This document shows, in pieces, positions 45,045-54,381 of a DNA stretch of 64,000 bases. Where the stretch lies: assembly GCF_050306235.1 (NCBI RefSeq), contig NZ_JBLWFH010000009.1:62001-126000 (forward strand), written 5' to 3'. The translations under genes and the position numbers were made by a program. Positions within the stretch are counted from its first letter, which is position 1. Each line of letters starts with the position of its first letter. Source of the DNA: Glaciecola sp947496235 (GTDB lineage: Bacteria; Pseudomonadota; Gammaproteobacteria; Enterobacterales; Alteromonadaceae). The notes under the pieces were generated by a model. The model did no database searches. It was not told the origin of the DNA and saw only the letters and a list, made by a program, of their open reading frames with translations.

Positions 45045-48000
45045 AAATGAGACTGTCCAAGCTGAAATAGAACAACAAAAATCCCTCTTTATTCAACAAA
45101 GATTTGCGGCCAATTTAGCCGCATTTGAACAATATCTGCCTAATATTGGTAATTTTTTAAAACACTTCGTGCCTCAAACTACAAGTGTATTTACTAATGC
45201 TAACGGTGAACTCAATGTTGTAAACTTTTCCACAGGCAAAGTGCTATATCCATTTCATGTTGATACTGAAATTCAAAATCAAACCAAACATTGGCCATTA
45301 TCCTCGGTGCTTGTGGATATTGACCCTTCCTCTGAGAGGATTTTTCCCAGTGTAAAACTAGTAGGCCAAGACAACATTTTTCAACAAACTTGTGCGTATA
45401 CTGAGCAGTTAGAAATGTATGCAAAAACTGCCGACACCCTAGTTGTTTTGGGCTTGGGTAAAGGGCTACATTTGCTCGACCTGTACCAAAAATTACGTCC
45501 TAAGTATTTTATTATATATGAAGAAAATCCGCATTTTATTCATACATCAGCGTTAGCCTTTGATTGGGCTGCTTTTCTAGAATTACTTGCTAAAGATGGT
45601 ACGGCACTGTTTTTTCAAACTCAGTCCTCGGGACAGACGTTAACCCAAGATTTAGTTGAATTGGCGAATCATACACAAGCTAATAAAGCGGTTGTTTTTC
45701 AGCATTTGCATAATGCTACTTCTGACGAAATTCTGCGCTCATTGCGAAATCCAGAGATGAAAGATAATTCCCGTGACGCCTATTTGAGTGAGCCGGGCGT
45801 TTGGCGTTCTGCAATTAATATACAAGACTGGGAAGTACTGGAAACACCGCCTGAAAAATTGACCAACAACCTTTCGTCATTGGAATATTATTTCAATGAT
45901 ATTTATCAGGTTTTTAAAAACTATAAATCTCAGTATTGGATGCCAATAGTACATAAAACTTCAGGTCAAATAAGTCTGTTTAATGCAATTCACCTGTGTG
46001 CCTATACTCCTAACCCAGAACAAGACGCCGTAGCCAGTACAGAGCAATTTGCCAATTATCCGAATAAAGAGTCACTGGTGATGGGGTATGCAGGGAATAA
46101 GCTTACTCACTTTGCGTTTAACCAATTTTACACTCAAATTGGCGCTGTTATTTCCGGTCAAACAGAGCAACGAGCCGCTTTGCCCCCATCAATTGGAGTA
46201 CTAATCGCCTTCGGATTGGGCAATGGCTATGTAGCGGAAGCACTTTATAATTTGCGCGAAAATGAACACTTTTTTATTAATGAGCCAAACCCAGACTTTT
46301 TTTACTGGTCATTGCTGGTGTCAGATTGGCAACAAATTTTTAAACATAAAGATCAAGGTGACGGGCACGTATATTTAAACATTGGTGAACTAGGCGCCAG
46401 TTTGATATCTGAATACAGTTATCAACTCGCATTAATAGGCAATCATCAGGTCGCGCAATCCTTTATTTTTCAGGGCTATGCAGCCCAGAATATCGACCTT
46501 AAACTCACCGAGTTGCGTAATACCTTTACCAGCTTGTTTGGTATTTCTGATAATTTTGATCATTCATTCTATGGCATTCAACATTTTTTGCATTCAGTTG
46601 AAACTTCAGTGCCATACATGACAAAAGATGTAACAGGATTAAGTAAAAAACTTCGTCAACAGCCTGTCTTTATAGTGGGCAATGGTCCATCACTGGACTA
46701 CAGTATTGAACAAATCAAAGCTTGCCAAGATACAGCTATTATCATTAGTTGCGGCACTGCAATAAAATCCTTATACACTCATGGTATCTGCCCAGATTTT
46801 CATGCAGAAATTGAGCTCTATAGGGCAAATTATGACTGGATTACACAAATTGATGATGCTGACTATTTAAAGCAAATTACGCTGATTAGTGTGGATGGCA
46901 TTCACCCGGATAATACTCAGTTGTTCAAAGATGTTCTTTTAGCATTAAAAAATGGCGAAGCCTCTTCCTCAGTGGTTAAATTTTTACGCCCCGAGAATGA
47001 CTTTGTTTCTCTTAGCGCGGCTTATCCAACGGTATCTAATTTTGTTTTAAGCTTTTTTGCTCACGCAGGTTTTACAGATATTTATCTTTTTGGCGTCGAT
47101 TTAGGTTTTAAAGACCCTAATGCCCACCACAGTAAAAACTCAGCGTACTATCAGCAGGGGAAGGATGTATATAAAGTTTCCGGCCAAGGTAAAGACTTAC
47201 TGCAAGTGCCAGGTAATTTTAGTCAATCTGTATTTACTAAGTTTGAATTTAAAATGTCCAAGACCATGTTAGAACAAGTGCTTGGAGATTTTTCCCTAGA
47301 TTGTTATAACACCTCCGATGGCGCAAAAGTGCAAGGCAGTTATCCTCTTCCTATTGAAGATATTTTTGTATTGGCCACACCTGAAGAAAAAGTCAAATCC
47401 TTAGAGGCATTTAGAGCCTGTTTTACGCCAATTGAAGCTTCATTTAAACAGGATTTTGAAAGCGTTTTTGCTACTGAAGATTTAGTCGCCTTATTGCAAG
47501 AACTTGCTGAAAGAACGCCAAAAAACCTGCAGGCAGTTGAGGAAATTGAAGCCTTATTAAGCGCCTATCAAACCAAATCTATATTAGAGAGCTTCAACAC
47601 TATGTATTTTAATGTGTTATTTAGCTCGACGGTCAGTTGCTTCATGGCTGCTTTAATAAAGGTAAAGACCTTACCTGAAGAAAGTGCCATCGCAAACGCT
47701 AATCAGATTTTAACAGCATGGCATCAATTTTTAATTAAGGTTATCAGCCTGCTTAAACTTCCATCCCCGGTTTGGGATATTAGTGTTGCCTTTGCTGAAT
47801 TAAGAGAAAAAAAATATCTACAAGCACCCAAATTGCCTTTGTTAAGTTTTGAACCTAAGCTTACCCAGTTAATAAAACAGGATTGCGGACAGATTCAACT
47901 ACTAGAAAGAGATGATACTAAGGATCTTGATAAATGTGCTCTGTACTTAGATAGTCAGGCGCAGTTTACTGAGTTTAAAGTAGCCTATAAACATTGGGAT

Positions 48001-48537
48001 AAAAGTGATTGTTTGTTCGTGACCTCAAACATTGAGATTGCCAAGGAAGTTGCAAAAGCGAGCAATACAATAAGTGTGATGCTGGTGGATTATGCTAACT
48101 GGTTAGCTTGTGAAAACTTGATTTCAGATTTTAACCAAGGTCAAATAAGTCTACCCTTAATCCAAGATCTAACACATAATCTGCAAGCTAGATTCGAGCA
48201 ACGTCATGAATTTGGCGTTTTTGTGCAAAAACCTAGATTTAAACTAAATCAGTTTTTTCAGATTTCCTTATCAGACCCTCAGCACCCAGCCAATCATAAA
48301 TCAGTCGTTTCCTTGCTCGAACTTCTGCAACAGCAGTCTCAAGTGTTTGCTTTTAAACATTATATCGCAATTCCAAAGCAAAAAATTCAAAGCGGCACAA
48401 TTCTTGATAAGTTTGGTAGTAGAGGTATATGGCTCAATCGTCCCATCTTTGCAACAGATGTATTGGACTACGGCTATTTCGCAACTAATATTAATCAAAT
48501 TGAGCAATGTTTAGAGGAGTTTGCCAAAGGTGTTTGA
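45013..48537 (+). CDS. Maf-type flagellin glycosyltransferase (DUF115)
   Basis: The 1174-residue protein has the MAF_flag10/DUF115 domain near residues 530-760 (PVFIVGNGPSLDYSIEQIKA, then GTAIKSLYTHGICPDFHAEIE, and FLFGVDLGF written YLFGVDLGFKDPN). A repeated, methyltransferase-like module occurs twice: LVVLGLGKGLHLLDLYQKL near 145 and LIAFGLGNGYVAEALYNL near 396. Maf proteins transfer pseudaminic acid or related sugars to Ser/Thr of flagellin before export. It lies between the flagellin chaperones and pseB-pseC-pseF. Its length exceeds typical Maf proteins. Confidence 0.85.
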   Translation: MLNYIRQHLHENETVQAEIEQQKSLFIQQRFAANLAAFEQYLPNIGNFLKHFVPQTTSVFTNANGELNVVNFSTGKVLYPFHVDTEIQNQTKHWPLSSVLVDIDPSSERIFPSVKLVGQDNIFQQTCAYTEQLEMYAKTADTLVVLGLGKGLHLLDLYQKLRPKYFIIYEENPHFIHTSALAFDWAAFLELLAKDGTALFFQTQSSGQTLTQDLVELANHTQANKAVVFQHLHNATSDEILRSLRNPEMKDNSRDAYLSEPGVWRSAINIQDWEVLETPPEKLTNNLSSLEYYFNDIYQVFKNYKSQYWMPIVHKTSGQISLFNAIHLCAYTPNPEQDAVASTEQFANYPNKESLVMGYAGNKLTHFAFNQFYTQIGAVISGQTEQRAALPPSIGVLIAFGLGNGYVAEALYNLRENEHFFINEPNPDFFYWSLLVSDWQQIFKHKDQGDGHVYLNIGELGASLISEYSYQLALIGNHQVAQSFIFQGYAAQNIDLKLTELRNTFTSLFGISDNFDHSFYGIQHFLHSVETSVPYMTKDVTGLSKKLRQQPVFIVGNGPSLDYSIEQIKACQDTAIIISCGTAIKSLYTHGICPDFHAEIELYRANYDWITQIDDADYLKQITLISVDGIHPDNTQLFKDVLLALKNGEASSSVVKFLRPENDFVSLSAAYPTVSNFVLSFFAHAGFTDIYLFGVDLGFKDPNAHHSKNSAYYQQGKDVYKVSGQGKDLLQVPGNFSQSVFTKFEFKMSKTMLEQVLGDFSLDCYNTSDGAKVQGSYPLPIEDIFVLATPEEKVKSLEAFRACFTPIEASFKQDFESVFATEDLVALLQELAERTPKNLQAVEEIEALLSAYQTKSILESFNTMYFNVLFSSTVSCFMAALIKVKTLPEESAIANANQILTAWHQFLIKVISLLKLPSPVWDISVAFAELREKKYLQAPKLPLLSFEPKLTQLIKQDCGQIQLLERDDTKDLDKCALYLDSQAQFTEFKVAYKHWDKSDCLFVTSNIEIAKEVAKASNTISVMLVDYANWLACENLISDFNQGQISLPLIQDLTHNLQARFEQRHEFGVFVQKPRFKLNQFFQISLSDPQHPANHKSVVSLLELLQQQSQVFAFKHYIAIPKQKIQSGTILDKFGSRGIWLNRPIFATDVLDYGYFATNINQIEQCLEEFAKGV

Positions 48538-49528
48538 TAACAAAAGTATTTTAATAACTGGCGGAACTGGGTCTTTTGGCAAACGTTTTATCACCCATAT
48601 TTTGGCCCATTATCAACCTGCACGTCTCATCGTATTTTCCAGAGACGAGTTAAAACAGTTTGAAATGCAGCAGCAATTCGATCATCCCTGCATGCGTTAT
48701 TTTTTGGGCGATGTGAGAGATCGAGAAAGATTGCTCACGGCCACCAAGGGCGTGGATTTTGTTGTGCATGCCGCAGCGCTAAAACAAGTGCCGGCCGCTG
48801 AGTACAACCCAAATGAATGCATTAAAACCAATATTAATGGCGCGCAAAACGTAATAGACGCTTGTATTGCTAATCAAATTTCCAAAGTAATCGCACTATC
48901 CACTGATAAAGCCGCTAACCCAGTAAACTTATATGGCGCAACTAAATTAGCCTCGGATAAATTGTTTGTGGCTGCAAATAACATCGCAGGGGCTAGTGGC
49001 ACTAGATTTGCGGTTGTACGATATGGCAATGTTGTGGGGTCAAGAGGATCTGTTGTGCCCTTTTTTAGAGAACTCTTGGCTAAAGGTACTGAAGTTTTAC
49101 CTGTCACCCATGAAGAAATGACACGTTTTTGGATCACCTTGGATGAAGGCGTTTCTTTTGTAATTAAGAACTTTGCCCGTATGCAAGGAGGGGAGATCTT
49201 TGTGCCCAAGATTCCATCCATTAATATTGTCGATCTGGTGGAAGCCATGAGTGGCCACCGAGATTTTAAATTGGTAGGTATTCGTCCGGGCGAAAAATTA
49301 CATGAAGTCATGGTGCCTGAAGAGATGGCCCATCATTCGATAGAATTTAGCGATCACTTTGTCATAACGCCAGCCATTAAGTTTTTTGATAATTCGGTAG
49401 ACTATTTTCAAAATAAGCTATTAGAGAGAGGAACCCAGGTTTCTGATAAATTCGAATATCATTCAGGTACCAATCCACACTTTTTAACTGTAGAAGAACT
49501 CGTTGAGTTAGATAAAAATACCTTATGA
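48530..49528 (+). CDS. pseB: UDP-GlcNAc 4,6-dehydratase (inverting), PseB
   Basis: I chose GTG 48530: it follows GAGGAG by 10 bases and yields MFDNKSILITGGTGSFGK, the family start. The TTG at 48521 lies too close to that ribosome site. The 332-residue SDR enzyme has GGTGSFG at 11-17 for NADP and STDKAAN with Asp126-Lys127, then Tyr135-x3-Lys139. It opens pseudaminic-acid synthesis from UDP-GlcNAc. It overlaps the maf stop by 8 bases and pseC by 4. Confidence 0.9.
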   Translation: MFDNKSILITGGTGSFGKRFITHILAHYQPARLIVFSRDELKQFEMQQQFDHPCMRYFLGDVRDRERLLTATKGVDFVVHAAALKQVPAAEYNPNECIKTNINGAQNVIDACIANQISKVIALSTDKAANPVNLYGATKLASDKLFVAANNIAGASGTRFAVVRYGNVVGSRGSVVPFFRELLAKGTEVLPVTHEEMTRFWITLDEGVSFVIKNFARMQGGEIFVPKIPSINIVDLVEAMSGHRDFKLVGIRPGEKLHEVMVPEEMAHHSIEFSDHFVITPAIKFFDNSVDYFQNKLLERGTQVSDKFEYHSGTNPHFLTVEELVELDKNTL

Positions 49529-50700
49529 TCCCTTATGGAAAGCACAAAATAGACCCGCAAGACATAGCCACAGTGGTGGATGTGTTAGAGAACCAGTTTA
49601 TTACTCAAGGCAAAATGGTTCCAGCTTTCGAGGAAGCCCTGTGCCAATACACAGGCGCTGAACATTGTATTGCGGTGAATTCAGGTACATCAGGCTTACA
49701 TGTGGCATGTTTAAGTTTAGGTATAGGCCAAGGGGATTTGGTATGGACTTCACCAAACTCTTTTGCAGCATCAGCCAATTGTGCTCGCTATTGTGGTGCT
49801 GATGTAGATTTTGTGGACATAGATCCCGACACTCGCAATATATCTCTGCAAAAGTTAAAGCTAAAGCTCGAACGAGCAGCAAATACCCAAACTTTACCCA
49901 AAGCCATAGTGGTAGTGCATTTTGCAGGCATGAGTAATGATATGCAGCAGCTTCATGCCTTATGTCAAAAATATGCAGTTGCTATTATCGAAGATGCAGC
50001 ACATGCATTGGGAGCCACTTATCTTGATTCAAAGGTGGGTAGCTGTGCTTATTCTGATTTTTGTGTATTAAGTTTCCATCCAGTGAAAACAATTACCACA
50101 GCAGAAGGTGGCGCTGTATTAACCAATAACGCTGAATTAGCTAAGCAAGCCACGCTATTTGCCAAGCATGGCATTACCCGAAATCCTGATTGGATGCAGC
50201 CTCATTCAGAAGGGAGTTGGTTCTATCAGCAATTGGAGTTGGGATACAATTTTAGACTCAGTGATATTCATGCGGCTTTGGGCATCAGTCAATTAAAACG
50301 AATCGATAGTTTTGTTAGCGCTCGGGTTAAAGTGGCAAAAAACTATGCGAAGTTGTTGGGCGACTTACCCATTAAATTGCCTAACATGGAACAAGCTGAT
50401 AGTTCGGCTTGGCATTTATACAGCATACAAGTTGCACATGAGCATAGATTACCGCTGTATAATTATTTACTAGCGAATGGAATAGGGGTAAATGTACATT
50501 ATATTCCCATCCATTATCACCCTTATTATCAAGCACTTGGATTTTTTAAAGGTGATTTTCCCGTAGCCGAAAATTATTATCACGGGGCAATTAGTTTACC
50601 CATCTTTGTTGATTTAACTGACGACCAACAACAAAAGGTCTCAAGTTTGATTTCGGACTTTTTTGTCAACCAGTCTCAAACAGATGATCAAGCTTCATGA
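49525..50700 (+). CDS. pseC: PLP-dependent aminotransferase PseC
   Basis: The 391-residue DegT/DnrJ/EryC1 family enzyme has VNSGTSGLH at 51-59, EDAAHALGA at 156-164 and FHPVKTITTAEGG with the PLP lysine Lys188. PseC adds the 4-amino group to the PseB product. It overlaps pseB and pseF by 4 bases each, so all three are translationally coupled. Confidence 0.9.
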   Translation: MIPYGKHKIDPQDIATVVDVLENQFITQGKMVPAFEEALCQYTGAEHCIAVNSGTSGLHVACLSLGIGQGDLVWTSPNSFAASANCARYCGADVDFVDIDPDTRNISLQKLKLKLERAANTQTLPKAIVVVHFAGMSNDMQQLHALCQKYAVAIIEDAAHALGATYLDSKVGSCAYSDFCVLSFHPVKTITTAEGGAVLTNNAELAKQATLFAKHGITRNPDWMQPHSEGSWFYQQLELGYNFRLSDIHAALGISQLKRIDSFVSARVKVAKNYAKLLGDLPIKLPNMEQADSSAWHLYSIQVAHEHRLPLYNYLLANGIGVNVHYIPIHYHPYYQALGFFKGDFPVAENYYHGAISLPIFVDLTDDQQQKVSSLISDFFVNQSQTDDQAS

Positions 50701-51380
50701 GCTATTGTATAATTCCAGCGCGCGGTGGAAGTAAGCGTATCCCTCGTAAAAATATAAAGTCATTTCTTGGCAAACCTTTAATAAGTTACTCGATTAATGC
50801 AGCGCTGAGCAGTCAATCAATTGAAAAAATTATAGTGACCACAGATGATGAAGAAATTGCTGAGGTAGCTTTGGCTAATGGTGCTGATCAGATTATTTGG
50901 CGAAATGCCCAATTAAGCGATGACTTCGCCACCACCGCGGATGTTATTCAAGATGCTATTAAGCAATGCGCGTTAACAGATGATAGTTTGGTTTGTTGTC
51001 TCTATGCTACTGCTCCCTTAGTGGATAACAAAAATATTGATCTTGCCCAAAAAATCGTTGCGTCTGACCGCCATATACATTACAGCTTTTGTGCGACTGC
51101 TTTTGAATTTCCAGTGCAAAGAGGTTTTGTAGTAGAAGCGGAAGGTCTCGAGATGCTATTCCCTGAGTTCATGCAAACAAGATCTCAAGATTTACCTGAG
51201 GTTTACCATGATGCTGGTCAGTTTTATTGGGCAAGGGCGAGAACATGGTTGAACGCCAGCCCAATTTTTAGTAACCACTCTCATCCCATCATAATTCCCA
51301 GTTATTTGGTCCAAGACATCGATACCCAAGATGATTGGCAACAAGCTGAATTTAAATATCAATATTATATTCAGCGTTAG
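50697..51380 (+). CDS. pseF: CMP-pseudaminic acid cytidylyltransferase PseF
   Basis: The 227-residue enzyme opens with CIIPARGGSKRIPRKNIKSFLGKPLI (CTP-binding loop) and shows CCLYATAPLV and EVYHDAGQFYWA, as in PseF/NeuA. It activates pseudaminic acid as CMP-Pse. It is the last gene of the maf-pse unit. No pseG, pseH or pseI follows, so the middle steps of the pathway must be encoded elsewhere if it is complete. Confidence 0.85.
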   Translation: MSYCIIPARGGSKRIPRKNIKSFLGKPLISYSINAALSSQSIEKIIVTTDDEEIAEVALANGADQIIWRNAQLSDDFATTADVIQDAIKQCALTDDSLVCCLYATAPLVDNKNIDLAQKIVASDRHIHYSFCATAFEFPVQRGFVVEAEGLEMLFPEFMQTRSQDLPEVYHDAGQFYWARARTWLNASPIFSNHSHPIIIPSYLVQDIDTQDDWQQAEFKYQYYIQR

Positions 51381-51489
51381 TTACAAATATCTTTGCCCTA
51401 ATCTTTGGAGTTTGGAATAAAAAACTAGCAAAGGAATAATTTTCTCGCTATTAAATTGCCAATTTTATTCAAAAATTCCACTGAATCGT

Positions 51490-51518
51490 TTAAAAAATGC
51501 ACATTTGTGACCTATAAT
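51490..51518 (+). promoter_or_regulatory. Possible sigma-70 promoter of flrA
   Basis: TATAAT at 51513-51518 with a weak TTAAAA at 51490-51495 (17-base spacing) lies about 100 bases upstream of flrA. No sigma-54 site was found there. This is consistent with FlrA as the top of the cascade. Confidence 0.4.
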
Positions 51519-51620
51519 CCCGTTATTGACGCCATTTATAGATAAAATTGTGTGTTTTTAAACGGTTGATTTGATAGTATCCAATTAATTCTGAGTGACT
51601 AAAAAAGAAATAATATTGCC

Positions 51621-53087
51621 ATGAGTGAGATTTTAATAGTTAGTGACAACCAAGATCGTATTGATACCTTATCTATCATATTAACGTTTTTGGGTGAAAA
51701 CAGCAGCGCAACTAACTATCAAGATTGTATCAATAAAATCAGTAGTAAAGATGTTTTAAGCGCTATTTTAATTGATGGAGAAATGCCTGAATTGGCGGAA
51801 GATATTATTCAACAATTCCCTGACCGCCCATTTATCAATATAGGCTTTCAACTCAGTGGTGATAAAGAATTTAAAAATTTAATTGGTTCTTTATTTGAGC
51901 CCATTACCTACCCAAGTTTTACTGAGCTATTGCGAAAAAGTGAAGACTATTTCACTGCAAACCGTCCTATTTCAACACTAGTGTCGGGCAAAACTAAACT
52001 GTTCAGATCCTTAGTAGGGAACAGTCGTGGTATTACAGAAGTTCGTGATTTGATTGAGCAAGTAGCGCCAGTAGAAGCAAATGTACTAGTGCTTGGTGAA
52101 TCAGGTACTGGTAAAGAAGTTATTGCACGAAATATTCACTATATGTCAAAACGCCGCAAAGGCCCTTTTGTTCCGGTGAACTGTGGGGCTATTCCAGGTG
52201 AATTGCTTGAAAGTGAGCTTTTTGGTCATGAAAAAGGTGCTTTCACAGGGGCGATTAGCGCCCGTAAAGGTCGTTTTGAATTGGCCGAAGGCGGCACCTT
52301 ATTTCTCGATGAAATAGGGGACATGCCCTTGCAAATGCAAGTCAAATTATTGCGAGTGTTGCAAGAGCGAATATTTGAGCGCGTAGGCGGAAATAAAACC
52401 ATGCAATGTGATGTTCGCATTGTGGCGGCAACTCACCGTAATCTAGAATCTATGATTGCAGAAGGCAAATTTAGGGAAGATTTATTTTATCGTTTAAATG
52501 TGTTTCCTATTGAATCGCCAGCCTTACGTGAGCGTGCGCAAGATATTCCGCTTTTATTACAAGAGTTAGCATCGCGTTTAGAAGGTGCTCGCCAAGCCAG
52601 TGTGAAATTCACTCAAAACGCCATGAAGTCTCTGATGTTGCATGATTGGCCAGGAAACGTAAGGGAATTGTCTAACTTGGTGGAGCGTTTGTCTATTTTA
52701 CATCCAAGCAAAGTGATAGATACTCAACACTTGCCTCACAAATATCAATATGACGAAGAAGGCAATTCTCAAGAGCATGCTGTGCCTAACGATGCTAATG
52801 AACGTGATGCAATTAACGCTATGTTCAGATATGCAGAGAATAATCCACTGTCTTCTGATTCCGATATCAGTCAACCTATGGCAACAGACACTGAACTTCC
52901 TTCAGATGGCGTAAATTTGAAAGAGTATTTGTCTGATTTAGAAATTAGTCTAATTAAACAAGCGCTGGATAAACAGGATTGGGTTGTTGCTAGAGCTGCA
53001 GATCAACTTGGGATGCGAAGAACCACGCTAGTTGAAAAAATGCGCAAATATGATATCAACCGTCAAAAAGAACCCGACAACGGTTAA
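51621..53087 (+). CDS. flrA: Flagellar master activator FlrA (sigma-54-dependent)
   Basis: The 488-residue protein has a degenerate receiver-like N-terminus (about residues 1-110). The AAA+ domain then shows Walker A GESGTGKE (159-166), GAFTGA (226-231) for sigma-54 contact, and Walker B TLFLDEIG near 246-253. The C-terminal Fis-type helix-turn-helix is at about 455-485 (VVARAADQLGMRRTTLVEKM). It is FleQ/FlrA-like, the class I regulator of polar flagella, and probably activates flrB-flrC. It may bind c-di-GMP, which is inferred from the family. Confidence 0.9.
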   Translation: MSEILIVSDNQDRIDTLSIILTFLGENSSATNYQDCINKISSKDVLSAILIDGEMPELAEDIIQQFPDRPFINIGFQLSGDKEFKNLIGSLFEPITYPSFTELLRKSEDYFTANRPISTLVSGKTKLFRSLVGNSRGITEVRDLIEQVAPVEANVLVLGESGTGKEVIARNIHYMSKRRKGPFVPVNCGAIPGELLESELFGHEKGAFTGAISARKGRFELAEGGTLFLDEIGDMPLQMQVKLLRVLQERIFERVGGNKTMQCDVRIVAATHRNLESMIAEGKFREDLFYRLNVFPIESPALRERAQDIPLLLQELASRLEGARQASVKFTQNAMKSLMLHDWPGNVRELSNLVERLSILHPSKVIDTQHLPHKYQYDEEGNSQEHAVPNDANERDAINAMFRYAENNPLSSDSDISQPMATDTELPSDGVNLKEYLSDLEISLIKQALDKQDWVVARAADQLGMRRTTLVEKMRKYDINRQKEPDNG

Positions 53088-53159
53088 TCTTAAGACGGCT
53101 ATTTGACGCTTCATAAATATTTATTGTGTAACTAGCTGAAAATTAAGAATAATTATCAT

Positions 53160-53175
53160 TGGCATAATGAATGCA
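53160..53175 (+). promoter_or_regulatory. Sigma-54 promoter of flrB-flrC
   Basis: TGGCAT-AATGA-ATGCA keeps the GG and GC ten bases apart, with the first T of the -12 block changed to A. Transcription would begin near 53187, leaving a 25-base leader to flrB. Confidence 0.65.
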
Positions 53176-53211
53176 TTAGTCTATTCAACAAAAGAATAGG
53201 TAGTGTTTTTT

Positions 53212-54381
53212 ATGTCGTTAAGCGTCACAAAATCTAGAGTCACCGAAAACCAAGAGACAAGAGCAAGCTTAAGTCTTGGTGAGCAAATGCCACCAAATGT
53301 AAGCCATCTAACGTCTAATCATCAGTTAAAACTGAGTAAAGATCAAAACAGACTATCTCACTTGCTTTCAGTTATGCCAGCAGGTGTTCTTGTGATTGAT
53401 CATAAAGGTAAGGTTTCGTTAGCGAATAATCAGGCAAAGCTGCTATTAGAAGAGCCATTGATTGGTAAACTGTGGCGTGAAGTGATTCAACGTGCATTTG
53501 CTCCGAAAGCCGATGATGGGCATGAAGTGAGCATGCGAAACGGCAAAAGGGTTAAAATAGACATATCGCCTTTGACTGAAGAAAAAGGTCAATTAGTGGT
53601 GATTACTGACTTGACTGAAACCCGTGCGTTACAAAATAGAGTCAGTCATATGCAACGACTTTCTTCGTTAGGAAAGATGGTTGCTTCATTAGCACATCAA
53701 GTGAGAACCCCATTAAGCGCAGCGCTTTTGTATGCTGAAAACTTAAAAAGCATTTGTGACAATGATGCGTTAGCCGAGAGATTTTCCGATAAATTGCTTT
53801 CTCGTTTGCATGATTTAGAGTCCCAAGTAAATGACATGTTGTTGTTTGCCAAAAGTGGCGATAATCAAATAGCAAAACCTATGACATCAAAAGATGTTGA
53901 AACCAGTGCCTGTGCACAAGTTGAAGCACAGTTTGTGGCGGCTAATGTGAGCTTTAATCAACAAAACTTGTCTGAATCTTCATTCATTCTTGCCAATGCC
54001 AGTGCATTAGATGGCGCCTTGGGTAACCTTCTACACAATGCGCTTCATGCGGTTTCAGAAGTAGACAACCCTCAAGTCTGTTTATGCATTCAGCAAGCAA
54101 CTGTGAATGCGCTGCCTCATATTGAATTTAAGGTTACCGATAATGGCAAAGGCTTAGGTAACTGTGAGGCACAAAAATTATTCGAACCCTTTTTTACCAC
54201 CAAGTCGCAAGGTACTGGTCTGGGATTGGCGGTAGTAAACACAGTAGCAAAAGCCCATAAAGGTTTTGTTAATTGTGGCAACAATGAATCCGGCGGCGCT
54301 TGGTTTAGCATCTACATTCCTATGTATGATGCAAACAAAACTGAACAAACTTTAGGAGAAGCAGAACGTGAGCAAAACTAA
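53212..54381 (+). CDS. flrB: Flagellar sensor histidine kinase FlrB
   Basis: I chose ATG 53212, giving 389 residues. A PAS domain spans about 50-135 (LLSVMPAGVLVIDHKGKVSLANNQAKLLLEEP). The H box is ASLAHQVRTPLSAALLYAENL, with His162. The ATPase part shows NLLHNALHAVSE, VTDNGKGLG and GTGLGLAVVNTVAKAHKG. No membrane segment is visible, so it is a soluble kinase, as FlrB/FleS is. It should phosphorylate FlrC and overlaps flrC by 14 bases. Confidence 0.9.
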   Translation: MSLSVTKSRVTENQETRASLSLGEQMPPNVSHLTSNHQLKLSKDQNRLSHLLSVMPAGVLVIDHKGKVSLANNQAKLLLEEPLIGKLWREVIQRAFAPKADDGHEVSMRNGKRVKIDISPLTEEKGQLVVITDLTETRALQNRVSHMQRLSSLGKMVASLAHQVRTPLSAALLYAENLKSICDNDALAERFSDKLLSRLHDLESQVNDMLLFAKSGDNQIAKPMTSKDVETSACAQVEAQFVAANVSFNQQNLSESSFILANASALDGALGNLLHNALHAVSEVDNPQVCLCIQQATVNALPHIEFKVTDNGKGLGNCEAQKLFEPFFTTKSQGTGLGLAVVNTVAKAHKGFVNCGNNESGGAWFSIYIPMYDANKTEQTLGEAEREQN

